A DNA stretch of 64,000 bases, from assembly GCF_036924745.1 (NCBI RefSeq), contig NZ_JAZHSD010000001.1, forward strand, positions 3,286,001-3,350,000, in the 5' to 3' direction. The position numbers were made by a program, and so were the translations under genes. The notes under the pieces were generated by a model. That model was not told where the DNA came from, searched no databases, and was given only the letters and a program-made list of their open reading frames with translations. The stretch comes from Bradyrhizobium sp. AZCC 1693 (GTDB lineage Bacteria; Pseudomonadota; Alphaproteobacteria; Rhizobiales; Xanthobacteraceae). Shown here one piece after another: positions 35,242 to 44,090 of this stretch; the stretch's first letter is position 1, and each line of letters opens with the position of its first letter.

Positions 35242-36132
35242 ATGAATAAGGCCAGCTTTTCCGAAGCGGAGGCTTTTCTCGCGGTGGTCGACCGCGGCGG
35301 CTTCGGCGCGGCCGCGCGCGAACTGGGTATCACCCAATCCACCGTCAGCCGGCGCGTCGCCGCGCTGGAGACGCGGATCGGCAAGCGCCTCATCGAGCGC
35401 ACCACCCGCCGCGTCGCCCTGACAGAAGCAGGCCTCGCCTTTGCAAATGACTTGCGCGACGTGCTGGCCCGGCTCGCGGATGCCGAGGGCCGCGTGCAAT
35501 CCGAAGGATCGGAGCCCGAAGGATTGTTGCGCGTGACCATGCCGACGGCCTATGGCCGCACCTCGGTCCTTCCACGCCTCGCCGCCCTTTCCGGACGGTA
35601 TCCGCGGTTGCGCTTCGAGCTCGATCTGTCGGATCGTTATGTCGATATTCTCGCGGAAGGATACGACCTCGCGATTCGCATTGCCGAACCGACGCAGTCG
35701 GGCCTGGTGTCCGAACGCATCGATCGCTTTACGCTGCACGTCTGCGCCTCACCCGACTATGTGGCGAAGCATGCGCCGGTCGAACGGCCGCAGGATCTCG
35801 CCGCTCATGCCTGCATCGTGCAGCGGACCTACGCGCCGCGAAGCAAGTGGCGCTTCGAATGGTCGGGCGACCTGATCGAGATCGAGATCGCGCCGCGCAT
35901 CGTCGTCAGCGACATGATGGCGGTGCAGTCGTTGGTGCTGGAAGGAACCGGTGTTGCCATCCTGCCGTCGTTTCTCGCACGCGACGATCTCGAGTCTGGC
36001 AAGCTCGTCGAGGTGCTCGGCGAAGCGGGCCTTCCCGCGATCAACGTCTTCGCCACCTTTCCGCATCATCGCGCCAGCCTTTCCAAGATCAGGGTTCTGA
36101 TCGAGGAACTGCGGCGCGGATTGATCAGGTAG
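35242..36132 (+). CDS. LysR-family transcriptional regulator
   Basis: A 296-residue regulator with an N-terminal winged helix-turn-helix (residues 5-62: EAFLAVVDRGGFGAAARELG, ITQSTVSRRVAALETRIGKR) and a C-terminal periplasmic-binding-like effector domain (about 88-290). The divergent nitroreductase gene is the most likely target. The sequence resembles the CrgA/DsdC-like subgroup that responds to small aromatics or redox compounds, but no effector can be stated. Confidence 0.92.
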   Translation: MNKASFSEAEAFLAVVDRGGFGAAARELGITQSTVSRRVAALETRIGKRLIERTTRRVALTEAGLAFANDLRDVLARLADAEGRVQSEGSEPEGLLRVTMPTAYGRTSVLPRLAALSGRYPRLRFELDLSDRYVDILAEGYDLAIRIAEPTQSGLVSERIDRFTLHVCASPDYVAKHAPVERPQDLAAHACIVQRTYAPRSKWRFEWSGDLIEIEIAPRIVVSDMMAVQSLVLEGTGVAILPSFLARDDLESGKLVEVLGEAGLPAINVFATFPHHRASLSKIRVLIEELRRGLIR

Positions 36133-36366
36133 CGCGCATCGTAGCCGCACTGCACATGCTGCACTGCCGCATCGTGGATGCGACGCCAGGTCCAGGCTCC
36201 CATGCACTGAAAGCTGGTGATCTCGCAAAATTGGCTTGTGTGCCGCGTCTGGAATGGCTCTAATAAGATAAGCCTATGATCCAATTCAAAAACCACAAGA
36301 ACGCTCGTTAAGCGTTCGCAGGCAAAATAAGGCCGCGTTCTCGTTGCTGGCGCGGACAAGGTAGGA

Positions 36367-38166
36367 ATGAAACCGACTGATATCTCGGCGCCCGACTACT
36401 TTCACAAAGTGGTCGATTGCCAATGGGCCTGCCCCGCACACACGCCGGTTCCCGAGTACATCCGACTGATTGCCGAGGGGCGTTATAGCGACGCCTACAT
36501 GATCAACTGGAAATCGAATGTGTTTCCCGGAATTCTGGGACGCACCTGCGATCGTCCATGCGAACCGGCCTGCCGCCGCGGCCGCGTCGAGGAAACCCCG
36601 GTCGCGATCTGCCGCCTGAAGCGCGTTGCCGCCGACTTCAAGGACGACGTCAAGCACCGCATGCCGAAGCCGCTGGCGAAAAACGGCAAGCGCATCGCGC
36701 TGGTCGGCGGCGGTCCTGCTTCGCTGACGGTGGCGCGCGACCTCGCGCCGCTCGGCTATCACTGCACCGTGTTCGATGCCGATCCCAAGGCGGGCGGCAT
36801 GATGCGGAGCCAGATTCCAAAGTTCCGCCTGCCTGACACCGTCATCGATGAGGAGACTGACTACATCCTCAATCTCGGCGTCGAGTTCAAGGGCGGCCAT
36901 CGCGTCGACAGCCTGAAGAAGCTGCTCAACGAAAATTACGACGCGATCTTCATCGGCTCCGGCGCCCCGCGCGGCCGCGAGCTCGGTATCCCCGGCCGCA
37001 AGGAAGCCGCCGCCAATATTCATATCGGCATCGAATGGCTGGCGTCGGTCTCGTTCGGCCATGTCGAGAAGATCGGCAGGCGCGTCATCGTGCTGGGCGG
37101 CGGCAACACCGCGATGGATTGCTGCCGCACCGCGCGCCGGCTCGGCGGCGAAGACGTCAAGGTGATCGTGCGCTCCGGCTTCGAGGAAATGAAGGCGAGC
37201 CCCTGGGAAAAGGAAGACGCCCTTCACGAGGACATCCCGATCCTCAACTACATGGTGCCGGTGGCATTCAAGCATGTCAGCGGCAAGCTGATCGGCGTCA
37301 CCTTCCAGAAGGTGAAGGCCGAATACGACGCCAACGGCCGCCGCAACCTGGTGCCCTCGGGCGAACCCGATCAGACCATTCCCTGCGACGACGTGCTGGT
37401 CGCGGTCGGCCAGGAGAATGCCTTCCCCTGGATCGAGCGCGACTGCGGCATCGAGTTCGACAAGTGGAACATGCCGCAGGTCGATCCCGGGACCTTCGTC
37501 TCGACCAATCCAAAAGTGTTTTTCGGCGGCGACGCGGCGTTCGGCCCGAAGAACATCATCTGGGCGGTCGCGCACGGCCATGACGCTGCGCTGTCGATCC
37601 ACAAGATGATCTCGGGCGAAGACATCACCGAGCGCCCGCTTCCCGAAGTGGATGTTTCGTCGCAGAAGATGGGCATTCACGAGTGGAGCTACGACAACGA
37701 TATCTCCGGCGACAAGCGCTACAAGGTGCCGCATCGCGACAAGGTGATCGCACTGAAGGACATCAAGACCGAGGTCGAGCTCGGCTACAACGTCAAGCTG
37801 GCGCTCGGCGAGGCGCAGCGCTGCCTGAACTGCGACGTGCAAACCATATTCTCGGCGCCGGCCTGCATCGAATGCGACGCCTGCGTCGACATCTGCCCGA
37901 TGGACTGCATCACGTTCACGGAGAATGGCGAGGAAGAGGATTTGCGGCAGCGGCTGAAGGCGCCCTCGCCGCATCACGACCAGGCCCTCTATGTCGCCGA
38001 AGGGCTCAAGACCGGCCGCGTCATGGTGAAGGACGAGGACGTCTGCCTGCATTGCGGCCTGTGCGCCGAGCGCTGCCCCACCGGCGCCTGGGACATGCAA
38101 AAGTACCTCATCGATATGACTCACGCGGGATCAACATGTCAGTCCAAAGCCCGATCAGCAGCGTAA
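36367..38166 (+). CDS. GltD-like FAD/NAD(P) oxidoreductase with two C-terminal [4Fe-4S] motifs
   Basis: A 599-residue subunit. The N-terminus has the Cys-rich Fe-S domain of GltD-type proteins (DCQWACPAHTP; RTCDRPCEPACRRG). FAD binding follows (LVGGGPASLTVARDLAPLGY, about 110-135), then NAD(P) binding (VLGGGNTAMDCCRTARRLGG, about 240). The last 110 residues hold two ferredoxin motifs, C500/C503/C506/C510 and C560/C563/C566/C570. It overlaps korA by 31 bp, so it very probably supplies electrons to, or takes them from, the 2-oxoacid oxidoreductase as NAD(P)H. Confidence 0.9.
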   Translation: MKPTDISAPDYFHKVVDCQWACPAHTPVPEYIRLIAEGRYSDAYMINWKSNVFPGILGRTCDRPCEPACRRGRVEETPVAICRLKRVAADFKDDVKHRMPKPLAKNGKRIALVGGGPASLTVARDLAPLGYHCTVFDADPKAGGMMRSQIPKFRLPDTVIDEETDYILNLGVEFKGGHRVDSLKKLLNENYDAIFIGSGAPRGRELGIPGRKEAAANIHIGIEWLASVSFGHVEKIGRRVIVLGGGNTAMDCCRTARRLGGEDVKVIVRSGFEEMKASPWEKEDALHEDIPILNYMVPVAFKHVSGKLIGVTFQKVKAEYDANGRRNLVPSGEPDQTIPCDDVLVAVGQENAFPWIERDCGIEFDKWNMPQVDPGTFVSTNPKVFFGGDAAFGPKNIIWAVAHGHDAALSIHKMISGEDITERPLPEVDVSSQKMGIHEWSYDNDISGDKRYKVPHRDKVIALKDIKTEVELGYNVKLALGEAQRCLNCDVQTIFSAPACIECDACVDICPMDCITFTENGEEEDLRQRLKAPSPHHDQALYVAEGLKTGRVMVKDEDVCLHCGLCAERCPTGAWDMQKYLIDMTHAGSTCQSKARSAA

Positions 38167-39986
38167 ACGACTTCGTCGTCCGCTTCGCCAACGTCAACGG
38201 CTCGGGTTCGGCCAGCGCCAACGAGCTGTTCGCGCGCTCGATCCTGCGCCACGGCGTGCCGGTTTCTCCGCGCAACATCTTCCCCTCCAACATCCAGGGC
38301 CTTCCAACCTGGTACGAAGTGCGGGTAACGGAAGACGGCCATCTCGGCGCCCGCGGCGGCGTCGACATGATGGTGGCGATGAACCCGCAGACCTGGGACA
38401 AGGATGTCGCCTCGATCGAGCCCGGCGGCTACCTGTTCTACGACTCGACCAAGCCGATGCCGACGTCGAAATTCCGCGCCGACATCAACGTGATCGGCGT
38501 GCCGCTGACCGCGATCACCAACTCGACCTATACCGATCCACGCCAGCGCCAGCTGTTCAAGAACATCATCTATCTCGGCGCGCTCTGCGCCCTGCTCGAC
38601 ATGGATCCGAAGCTGGTCGAGCAGTTGATCGGCGAACAGTACAAGGGCAAGGAAAAGCTCTTGTCATCCAACGTCCACGCGCTGCATCTCGGCCGCGACT
38701 GGGCGCTGCAGAATTTGAAATGCCCGATCGGGCTGCAGGTGAAGAAATCCGACAAGGTCGGCGACCGCATTTTCATCGAAGGCAACAGTGCGGCCGCGCT
38801 CGGCGCCGTCTATGGTGGCGCCACCGTCTGCGCCTGGTATCCGATCACGCCGTCGTCGTCGGTGGCGGAGGCCTTCACCAGCCACTGCAAGAAGCTGCGG
38901 CACGACCCTGAAACCGGCAAGGCCAAATACGCGATCGTGCAAGGCGAAGATGAGCTCGCATCCATCGGCATCGTGATCGGCGCCTCCTGGAATGGCGCGC
39001 GGGCCTTCACCGCAACCTCCGGTCCCGGCATCTCCTTGATGACCGAATTCATCGGCCTGTCCTATTTCGCGGAAATTCCGGCCGTGATCATGAACATCCA
39101 GCGCGCCGGCCCCTCGACCGGCATGCCGACGCGCACCCAGCAATGCGATATCATCGCCTGCGCCTATGCTTCGCACGGCGATACCAAGCACGTCCTGCTG
39201 TTCCCGGAAGACCCGGCCGAAGCGTTCGAGTTCGCGGCGCAATCATTCGACCTCGCCGATCGGCTGCAGACCATGATCTTCCTGATGCTCGACCTCGACA
39301 TCGGCATGAACCACCGGCTGTGCCGCCCGCTGAAATGGGATGACGCCAGGCAATATGACCGCGGCAAGGTGATGACCGCGGAAATGCTCGACGAGCCCGG
39401 CCGCGACTTCGGCCGCTATCTCGACGTCGACGGCGACGGCATTCCCTACCGCACCTATCCGGGCACGCATCCGACCAAGGGCTCGTTCTTCACCCGCGGC
39501 ACCTCGCGCGACCGCTACGCGCGCTATTCGGAAGAAGGCGCTGTCTATGCCGACAACATGCAGCGGCTGGTGCGCAAGTTCGAGACGGCGCAGGACATGG
39601 TGCCGCGGCCGTTGCAGGCCAACGCGGCCAAGCCGACCAAATACGGCGTGATCTATTTCGGCTCGACCGCGCCGGCCATGGACGAGGCGATCGGGCTTCT
39701 GGAATCCCGCGGGCATCAGCTCGACCGCATGCGGATCCGCGCCTTCCCGTTCCACTCCAGCGTGGCGAGCTTCATTGCCGACCATGATTTCGTATACGTG
39801 GTCGAGCAGAACCGCGACGCCCAGTTGCGCCAGTTGATCGTCAACGAGAACGGCATCGATCCGGTCCGGCTGGTGCCGATCCTGCACTATGACGGCACGC
39901 CGATCACCGCCCGCTTCATCGCCAACGCCATTGGCGACCACCAGGACCATCTCAAGGTGACCCCTCTCCGCAAGGCCGTGTCATGA
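38136..39986 (+). CDS. korA: 2-oxoacid:acceptor oxidoreductase, fused gamma-alpha subunit
   Basis: A 616-residue protein starting at the ATG at 38136 within the preceding gene. Residues about 1-190 are the gamma domain, including GLPTWYEVRVTEDGHLGARG. Residues about 210-600 are the alpha subunit: FIEGNSAAALGAVYGGATVC, AWYPITPSSSVAEAF, QGEDELASIGIVIGASWNGA and ATSGPGISLMTEFIG. The YPITPSS motif contacts 2-oxoacid substrate in 2-oxoglutarate-type enzymes. Co-translation with the beta subunit is shown by a 4-bp overlap. Confidence 0.93.
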   Translation: MSVQSPISSVNDFVVRFANVNGSGSASANELFARSILRHGVPVSPRNIFPSNIQGLPTWYEVRVTEDGHLGARGGVDMMVAMNPQTWDKDVASIEPGGYLFYDSTKPMPTSKFRADINVIGVPLTAITNSTYTDPRQRQLFKNIIYLGALCALLDMDPKLVEQLIGEQYKGKEKLLSSNVHALHLGRDWALQNLKCPIGLQVKKSDKVGDRIFIEGNSAAALGAVYGGATVCAWYPITPSSSVAEAFTSHCKKLRHDPETGKAKYAIVQGEDELASIGIVIGASWNGARAFTATSGPGISLMTEFIGLSYFAEIPAVIMNIQRAGPSTGMPTRTQQCDIIACAYASHGDTKHVLLFPEDPAEAFEFAAQSFDLADRLQTMIFLMLDLDIGMNHRLCRPLKWDDARQYDRGKVMTAEMLDEPGRDFGRYLDVDGDGIPYRTYPGTHPTKGSFFTRGTSRDRYARYSEEGAVYADNMQRLVRKFETAQDMVPRPLQANAAKPTKYGVIYFGSTAPAMDEAIGLLESRGHQLDRMRIRAFPFHSSVASFIADHDFVYVVEQNRDAQLRQLIVNENGIDPVRLVPILHYDGTPITARFIANAIGDHQDHLKVTPLRKAVS

Positions 39987-41038
39987 CCTACATTGCAAAG
40001 CCCAAATTCCATCATCCCGGCCTGCCCAAGAACGAGCTCGGCTATACCCACCGGGATTACGAAGGGAAAATTTCGACGCTGTGCGCCGGCTGCGGCCACG
40101 ACTCGATCACCGCTTCGATCATCGAAGCCTGTTACGAGCTCTCGATCGAGCCGCATCGCGTCGCCAAGATTTCCGGCATCGGCTGCTCGTCGAAGACGCC
40201 GGATTACTTCCTCGGCAATTCGCATGGCTTCAACTCGGTGCACGGCCGCATGCCGTCGGTCCTGACCGGCGCCAACCTCGCCAACCGCGACCTGATTTAT
40301 CTCGGTGTCTCCGGCGACGGCGACAGTGCTTCCATCGGCTTCGGCCAGTTCGCGCATTCGATCCGGCGCGCCGTCAACATGACCTACATCGTCGAGAACA
40401 ACGGCGTCTACGGCCTGACCAAGGGGCAATTCTCCGCCACCGCCGACCGCGGCTCGAAGTCCAAGAAGGGCGTGATGAACACCGACAACGCCATCGACCT
40501 GGTGGCGATCGCCCTGCAGTTAGGGGCGAGCTTCGTGGCGCGCAGCTTCTCCGGCGACAAGAGCCAGCTCGTGCCGCTGATCGCCGCCGCGATCCGGCAC
40601 AAGGGCGCATCCTTCATCGACGTCATCAGCCCCTGCATCGCCTTCAACAACCACGCCGGCTCGACCAAGAGTTTCGATTACGTCCGTGAACATAACGACG
40701 CGGTGAACAGGCTGGACGTGCTGACCGGCCGCGACCCGATCACGGTCGACTATGCGCCGGGCACGGTGCAGATGGTCGAGCAGCATGACGGTACGCGGCT
40801 GGCGCTGCGCAAGATCGACGCCGACTATGACGCCAACGACCGGCTGGCGGCCATGACCTTCCTGCAGAAGCACGCCGCCAAGGGCCAGGTGGTCACCGGG
40901 CTGCTTTACGTCGATCCGGATTCGGAAGACCTGCACACCCATCTCGACACCGTCGAGACGCCGCTCAATACGCTGGAAGCCAGGGATCTGTGCCCCGGCA
41001 CGGCGGCGCTGGAAAAGATCAACGCCAGCCTGCGGTAG
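39983..41038 (+). CDS. korB: 2-oxoacid:acceptor oxidoreductase, beta (TPP-binding) subunit
   Basis: A 351-residue thiamine-diphosphate-binding subunit. Fe-S cysteines lie in TLCAGCGHDS and later SPCIAFNNH. The TPP-Mg motif is GDGDSASIGFGQFAHSIRRA followed by YIVENNGVYGLTKGQ. With the fused gamma-alpha subunit and the GltD-like protein it would oxidise a 2-oxoacid (2-oxoglutarate is likely from the family) to the acyl-CoA and CO2, or run reductively. A palindromic repeat stands 36 bp behind the stop. Confidence 0.93.
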   Translation: MTYIAKPKFHHPGLPKNELGYTHRDYEGKISTLCAGCGHDSITASIIEACYELSIEPHRVAKISGIGCSSKTPDYFLGNSHGFNSVHGRMPSVLTGANLANRDLIYLGVSGDGDSASIGFGQFAHSIRRAVNMTYIVENNGVYGLTKGQFSATADRGSKSKKGVMNTDNAIDLVAIALQLGASFVARSFSGDKSQLVPLIAAAIRHKGASFIDVISPCIAFNNHAGSTKSFDYVREHNDAVNRLDVLTGRDPITVDYAPGTVQMVEQHDGTRLALRKIDADYDANDRLAAMTFLQKHAAKGQVVTGLLYVDPDSEDLHTHLDTVETPLNTLEARDLCPGTAALEKINASLR

Positions 41039-41073
41039 GTAGGTGTGGATCAAGGCCTCTAGTGCCAACTCAC

Positions 41074-41161
41074 CGTCATGCCCGGCCTTGTGCCGGGCAT
41101 GACGTTCTTGGTGCCACAGCAGGGAAAGACGTGGATGGCCGGGACAAGCCCGGCCATGACG
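41074..41161. repeat. Intergenic palindromic repeat, family B (copy 3, rearranged)
   Basis: CGTCATGCCCGGCCTTGTGC ... GCCCGGCCATGACG. The first half differs from copies at 19427 and 22544: GCATGACGTTCTTGGTG replaces the GCATCCACGTC segment. It lies between two convergent operons (korB and spoVR ends), where it may end transcription from both sides. Confidence 0.8.
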
Positions 41162-41256
41162 AGTACGGAACGCGTCTCGAAGGATGAAGGGTAGAAGGGC
41201 CGCATCGTTCGAGACGCCGCTGACGCGGCTCGTCACCAAGTGGTAAGGTCAACCCG

Positions 41257-42801
41257 CTACGCTGCCGCGGCGATGTTCCGCGGGTTCGCGACATACTCCT
41301 TCAAGACCGTGCCCGACGCGTCGGCCTCGACGAGCGACACGTCGTAGCTCCAGAGGTCGGCAAGGTGCTGCAGCACCCGCTTGGTGTCGGCCTCATCGAG
41401 CTGGGCGCCCTTTACCACGGTATGGTGCAACATCAGGCGGCGGTCGCCGGCAAGGTCGACGTCAACGACTTCGATGTTGGCATCGATGAAGCCGACATCG
41501 TATTGCCGCGCCAGTTCGCGCCGCAGCCGGCGATAGCCACGCTCGTCGTGGATCGCGTCGACCAGGATACCGGACCGGTCCTCCGGATCGTCATGCAGAT
41601 GGAACATGCGGAAGTGCCGCATCAGCCGCGGGCTCATGAACTGGCTGATGAAGCTCTCATCGCGATAGTTGGCCCAGATGTCGCGTAGCACGCCCATTGC
41701 GTCGCCCTTCCCGGCGATATCCGGGAACCACTCGCGATCCTCGGCCTCGGGATTGGTGACGATGCGCTCGATGTCCTGCATCATCGCAAATCCCAGCGCA
41801 TAAGGGTTGAAGCCGGAATAGCGCGGGTCATCGAATTCGGGCTGGAACACGACGTTGGTGTGCGACTGCAGGAATTCGAGGAAATTGCCGTCCGTCAGCC
41901 GGCCCTGCTGGTGCAGCCGGCTCATGATGCAATAGTGAACGTAGGTCGCCGTGCCCTCGTTCATCACCTTGGTCTGGCTCTGCGGATAGAAGTACTGGGC
42001 GATGTGCCGCACGATCCGCAGCAATTCGCGTTGCCAGGGACGCAGGCGCGGCGCCGTCTTCTCGAGAAAATACAGCAGGTTTTCCTGCGGCAGGCCGAGC
42101 ATCTGGCGGCGGCGCTCGACGTCCAGTATCGCGCCGCTCTTCACTTTGCCGCCCGGAACGGTGCGCCACAAATCGTTGAACGCGCTCTCCTCGTGGGCAC
42201 GGCGCCTGCCCGCCCGCTTTTCCTCGGCGCGAAGATCGAGACTCTTCTTGCCGGGATAGCGGTCGATGCCGTGCGACATCAGGGCGTGCGCGGCATCCAG
42301 CGTGTGCTCGACCGCCAGCCGGCCGTGGCGTTCCTCGCAATGCGCCACATAGCGTTTGGCGAATTCGAGATAATCGAGAATGCCGTCGGCGTCGGTCCAT
42401 TGCTTGAACAGGTAGTTGTTCTTGAAGAAATGGTTATGGCCGAAGGCGGCATGCGCGATCACGAGCGTCTGCATCGTCGCGCTGTTTTCCTCCATCAGAT
42501 AGGAAATGCACGGCGACGAGTTGATGACGATCTCGTAGGCCAGCCCCATCAGCCCCTTGCGGTAGGATGCCTCCTGAAAGGCAAAGTGCTTGCCGAATGA
42601 CCAATGCTTGTAGAACAGCGGCATGCCGACCGACGAATATGCGTCCAGCATCTGCTCGGCGGTAATGACCTCGATCTGGTTGGGGTAGACGTCGAGCTTC
42701 AATTCGTCCCGCGCAATCTGCTCGCAGGCGTCGCAGATCCGCTGCAGCGTCCGGAAGTCCCAGTCGGCGCCCTCAAACAGCAATTGATCGGTCGCAGTCA
42801 T
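41257..42801 (-). CDS. SpoVR family protein
   Basis: A 514-residue cytoplasmic protein of the SpoVR/YcgB family. Landmarks: DWDFRTLQRICDACEQIARD, YPNQIEVITAEQMLDAYSSV, WSFGKHFAFQE, NSSPCISYLMEENSATMQ, MNEGTATYVHYCIM and SGFNPYALGFAMMQDIERI. The family is named for a spore cortex gene of Bacillus but is widespread in non-sporulating bacteria, always near PrkA and YeaH. Its start overlaps the YeaH-like stop (ATGA, 42798-42801), so it is the third gene of one operon. Biochemical role unknown. Confidence 0.95.
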   Translation of the reverse strand: MTATDQLLFEGADWDFRTLQRICDACEQIARDELKLDVYPNQIEVITAEQMLDAYSSVGMPLFYKHWSFGKHFAFQEASYRKGLMGLAYEIVINSSPCISYLMEENSATMQTLVIAHAAFGHNHFFKNNYLFKQWTDADGILDYLEFAKRYVAHCEERHGRLAVEHTLDAAHALMSHGIDRYPGKKSLDLRAEEKRAGRRRAHEESAFNDLWRTVPGGKVKSGAILDVERRRQMLGLPQENLLYFLEKTAPRLRPWQRELLRIVRHIAQYFYPQSQTKVMNEGTATYVHYCIMSRLHQQGRLTDGNFLEFLQSHTNVVFQPEFDDPRYSGFNPYALGFAMMQDIERIVTNPEAEDREWFPDIAGKGDAMGVLRDIWANYRDESFISQFMSPRLMRHFRMFHLHDDPEDRSGILVDAIHDERGYRRLRRELARQYDVGFIDANIEVVDVDLAGDRRLMLHHTVVKGAQLDEADTKRVLQHLADLWSYDVSLVEADASGTVLKEYVANPRNIAAAA

Positions 42802-44078
42802 GACGCGCTCCTTTCCGGCTGGCTGCGGCGCTTGAAGAGATCGTGAAACACCGGAAAAATCTCGCTGCGTTCGTTGACCTTGCGCATCGATAGCGGCGCG
42901 CCACTCGCGCGCAGACCCTCGTAGAGAGTCCAGAGCGACGAGTTGGGCATTTCGTAAGACAAACCGTTTTCCTGGCCGACTTCCAGATAGGCAAAAAACT
43001 GGCTGACCGGCAGGATCTTGTCGGTCAGGAGCCGGCCCGCGACCTCGCCGTCCGCGAACGAATTGTCGCCGTCGGAAGCCTGCGCGGCATAGATGTTCCA
43101 GTCCGCCGGCTTGAACCGCGACCGCACGATGTCGTGCATCGCCTGCAACGCGCTCGACACCAGCGTGCCGCCGGAGGCCGGTCCGTAAAAGAACGTCTGC
43201 TCGTCGACCTCCTCGGCCCGGTCGGTATGCCGGATGAAGACGATCTCGACGTGGCGATAGCGCCGCTTCAGGAATACGTAGAGCAGCATATAGAAGCGCT
43301 TGGCGAGATCCTTCATGTGCTCGGTCATCGAACCGGAGACGTCCATCAGGCAGAACATGACGGCTTGCGCCACGGGCTTCGGTACCGTTTCGAACCGCCG
43401 GTAGCGGATGTCGATCGGATCGATGAACGGGATCCGGCGCATCTTTGTCTTCAGAGCTTCGATCTCGGCCATGAGCTCGGCGCGGCGCGCTTCGTCGCGG
43501 CAACCCGCCAACTCCGCCTCGAGGGCCGCCAGAACTTCCGGCCTCGGCCGCCGCAGGGCGACGCGCCGCGTCAGGGCGCGACTTACCGTTCGGCTGACGG
43601 AAATGTTGGCGGGCGAGCCGGATGTTGTGTAACCCGCCCGGCGAATGCCCTCGGTTTCGACCTCTGCCAATTTTCGTTTGGCGAGGTCGGGCAATTCCAG
43701 GTCATCCAGGAACAGGTCGACAAACTCATCGCGGCTGAGAACGAAGCGGAACGTATCTTCGCTGTCGCCCTCGCCCGCACCCCTCCCCTTGCCACCGCTC
43801 TGGTTCGGCCGCGGGAGGTAATCGCCTTCGACGAATTTCTTGTTTCCCGGCAGCACCATGTCGCGCGTGCCACCTTCGCGGCGAAAGCGCGGCTCGTCCA
43901 TGCCATCGATCGGGACGCTGACCTCGCCGCCTTCCAGGACATCCTTGATGTCCCGGTCCTGCGACGATTTCTTCACCGCCCCCTGAACCAGCGCCTTGGC
44001 GCGACGCAAAAAGCGCTGGCGATTCTCGAGGCTCTTGCTACCCGGATTCAGGCGCCGGTCGACAATGTGAATGGCCAC
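42798..44078 (-). CDS. yeaH: YeaH/YhbH family (DUF444) VWA-like protein
   Basis: A 426-residue protein. The N-terminus (MAIHIVDRRLNPGSKSLENR, QRFLRRAKALVQGAVKK) and the VSVPIDGMDEPRFRREGG region are characteristic. The C-terminal half has a von Willebrand factor A fold with the MIDAS motif in FCLMDVSGSMTEHMKDLAKR. A Gly-rich linker (GKGRGAGEGDSEDTF) separates the parts. It lies 12 bp after prkA and is translationally coupled to spoVR. In E. coli the partner kinase YeaG and YeaH act in survival of nitrogen starvation. Confidence 0.95.
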   Translation of the reverse strand: MAIHIVDRRLNPGSKSLENRQRFLRRAKALVQGAVKKSSQDRDIKDVLEGGEVSVPIDGMDEPRFRREGGTRDMVLPGNKKFVEGDYLPRPNQSGGKGRGAGEGDSEDTFRFVLSRDEFVDLFLDDLELPDLAKRKLAEVETEGIRRAGYTTSGSPANISVSRTVSRALTRRVALRRPRPEVLAALEAELAGCRDEARRAELMAEIEALKTKMRRIPFIDPIDIRYRRFETVPKPVAQAVMFCLMDVSGSMTEHMKDLAKRFYMLLYVFLKRRYRHVEIVFIRHTDRAEEVDEQTFFYGPASGGTLVSSALQAMHDIVRSRFKPADWNIYAAQASDGDNSFADGEVAGRLLTDKILPVSQFFAYLEVGQENGLSYEMPNSSLWTLYEGLRASGAPLSMRKVNERSEIFPVFHDLFKRRSQPERSAS

Positions 44079-44090
44079 GTTTCATCCGCC

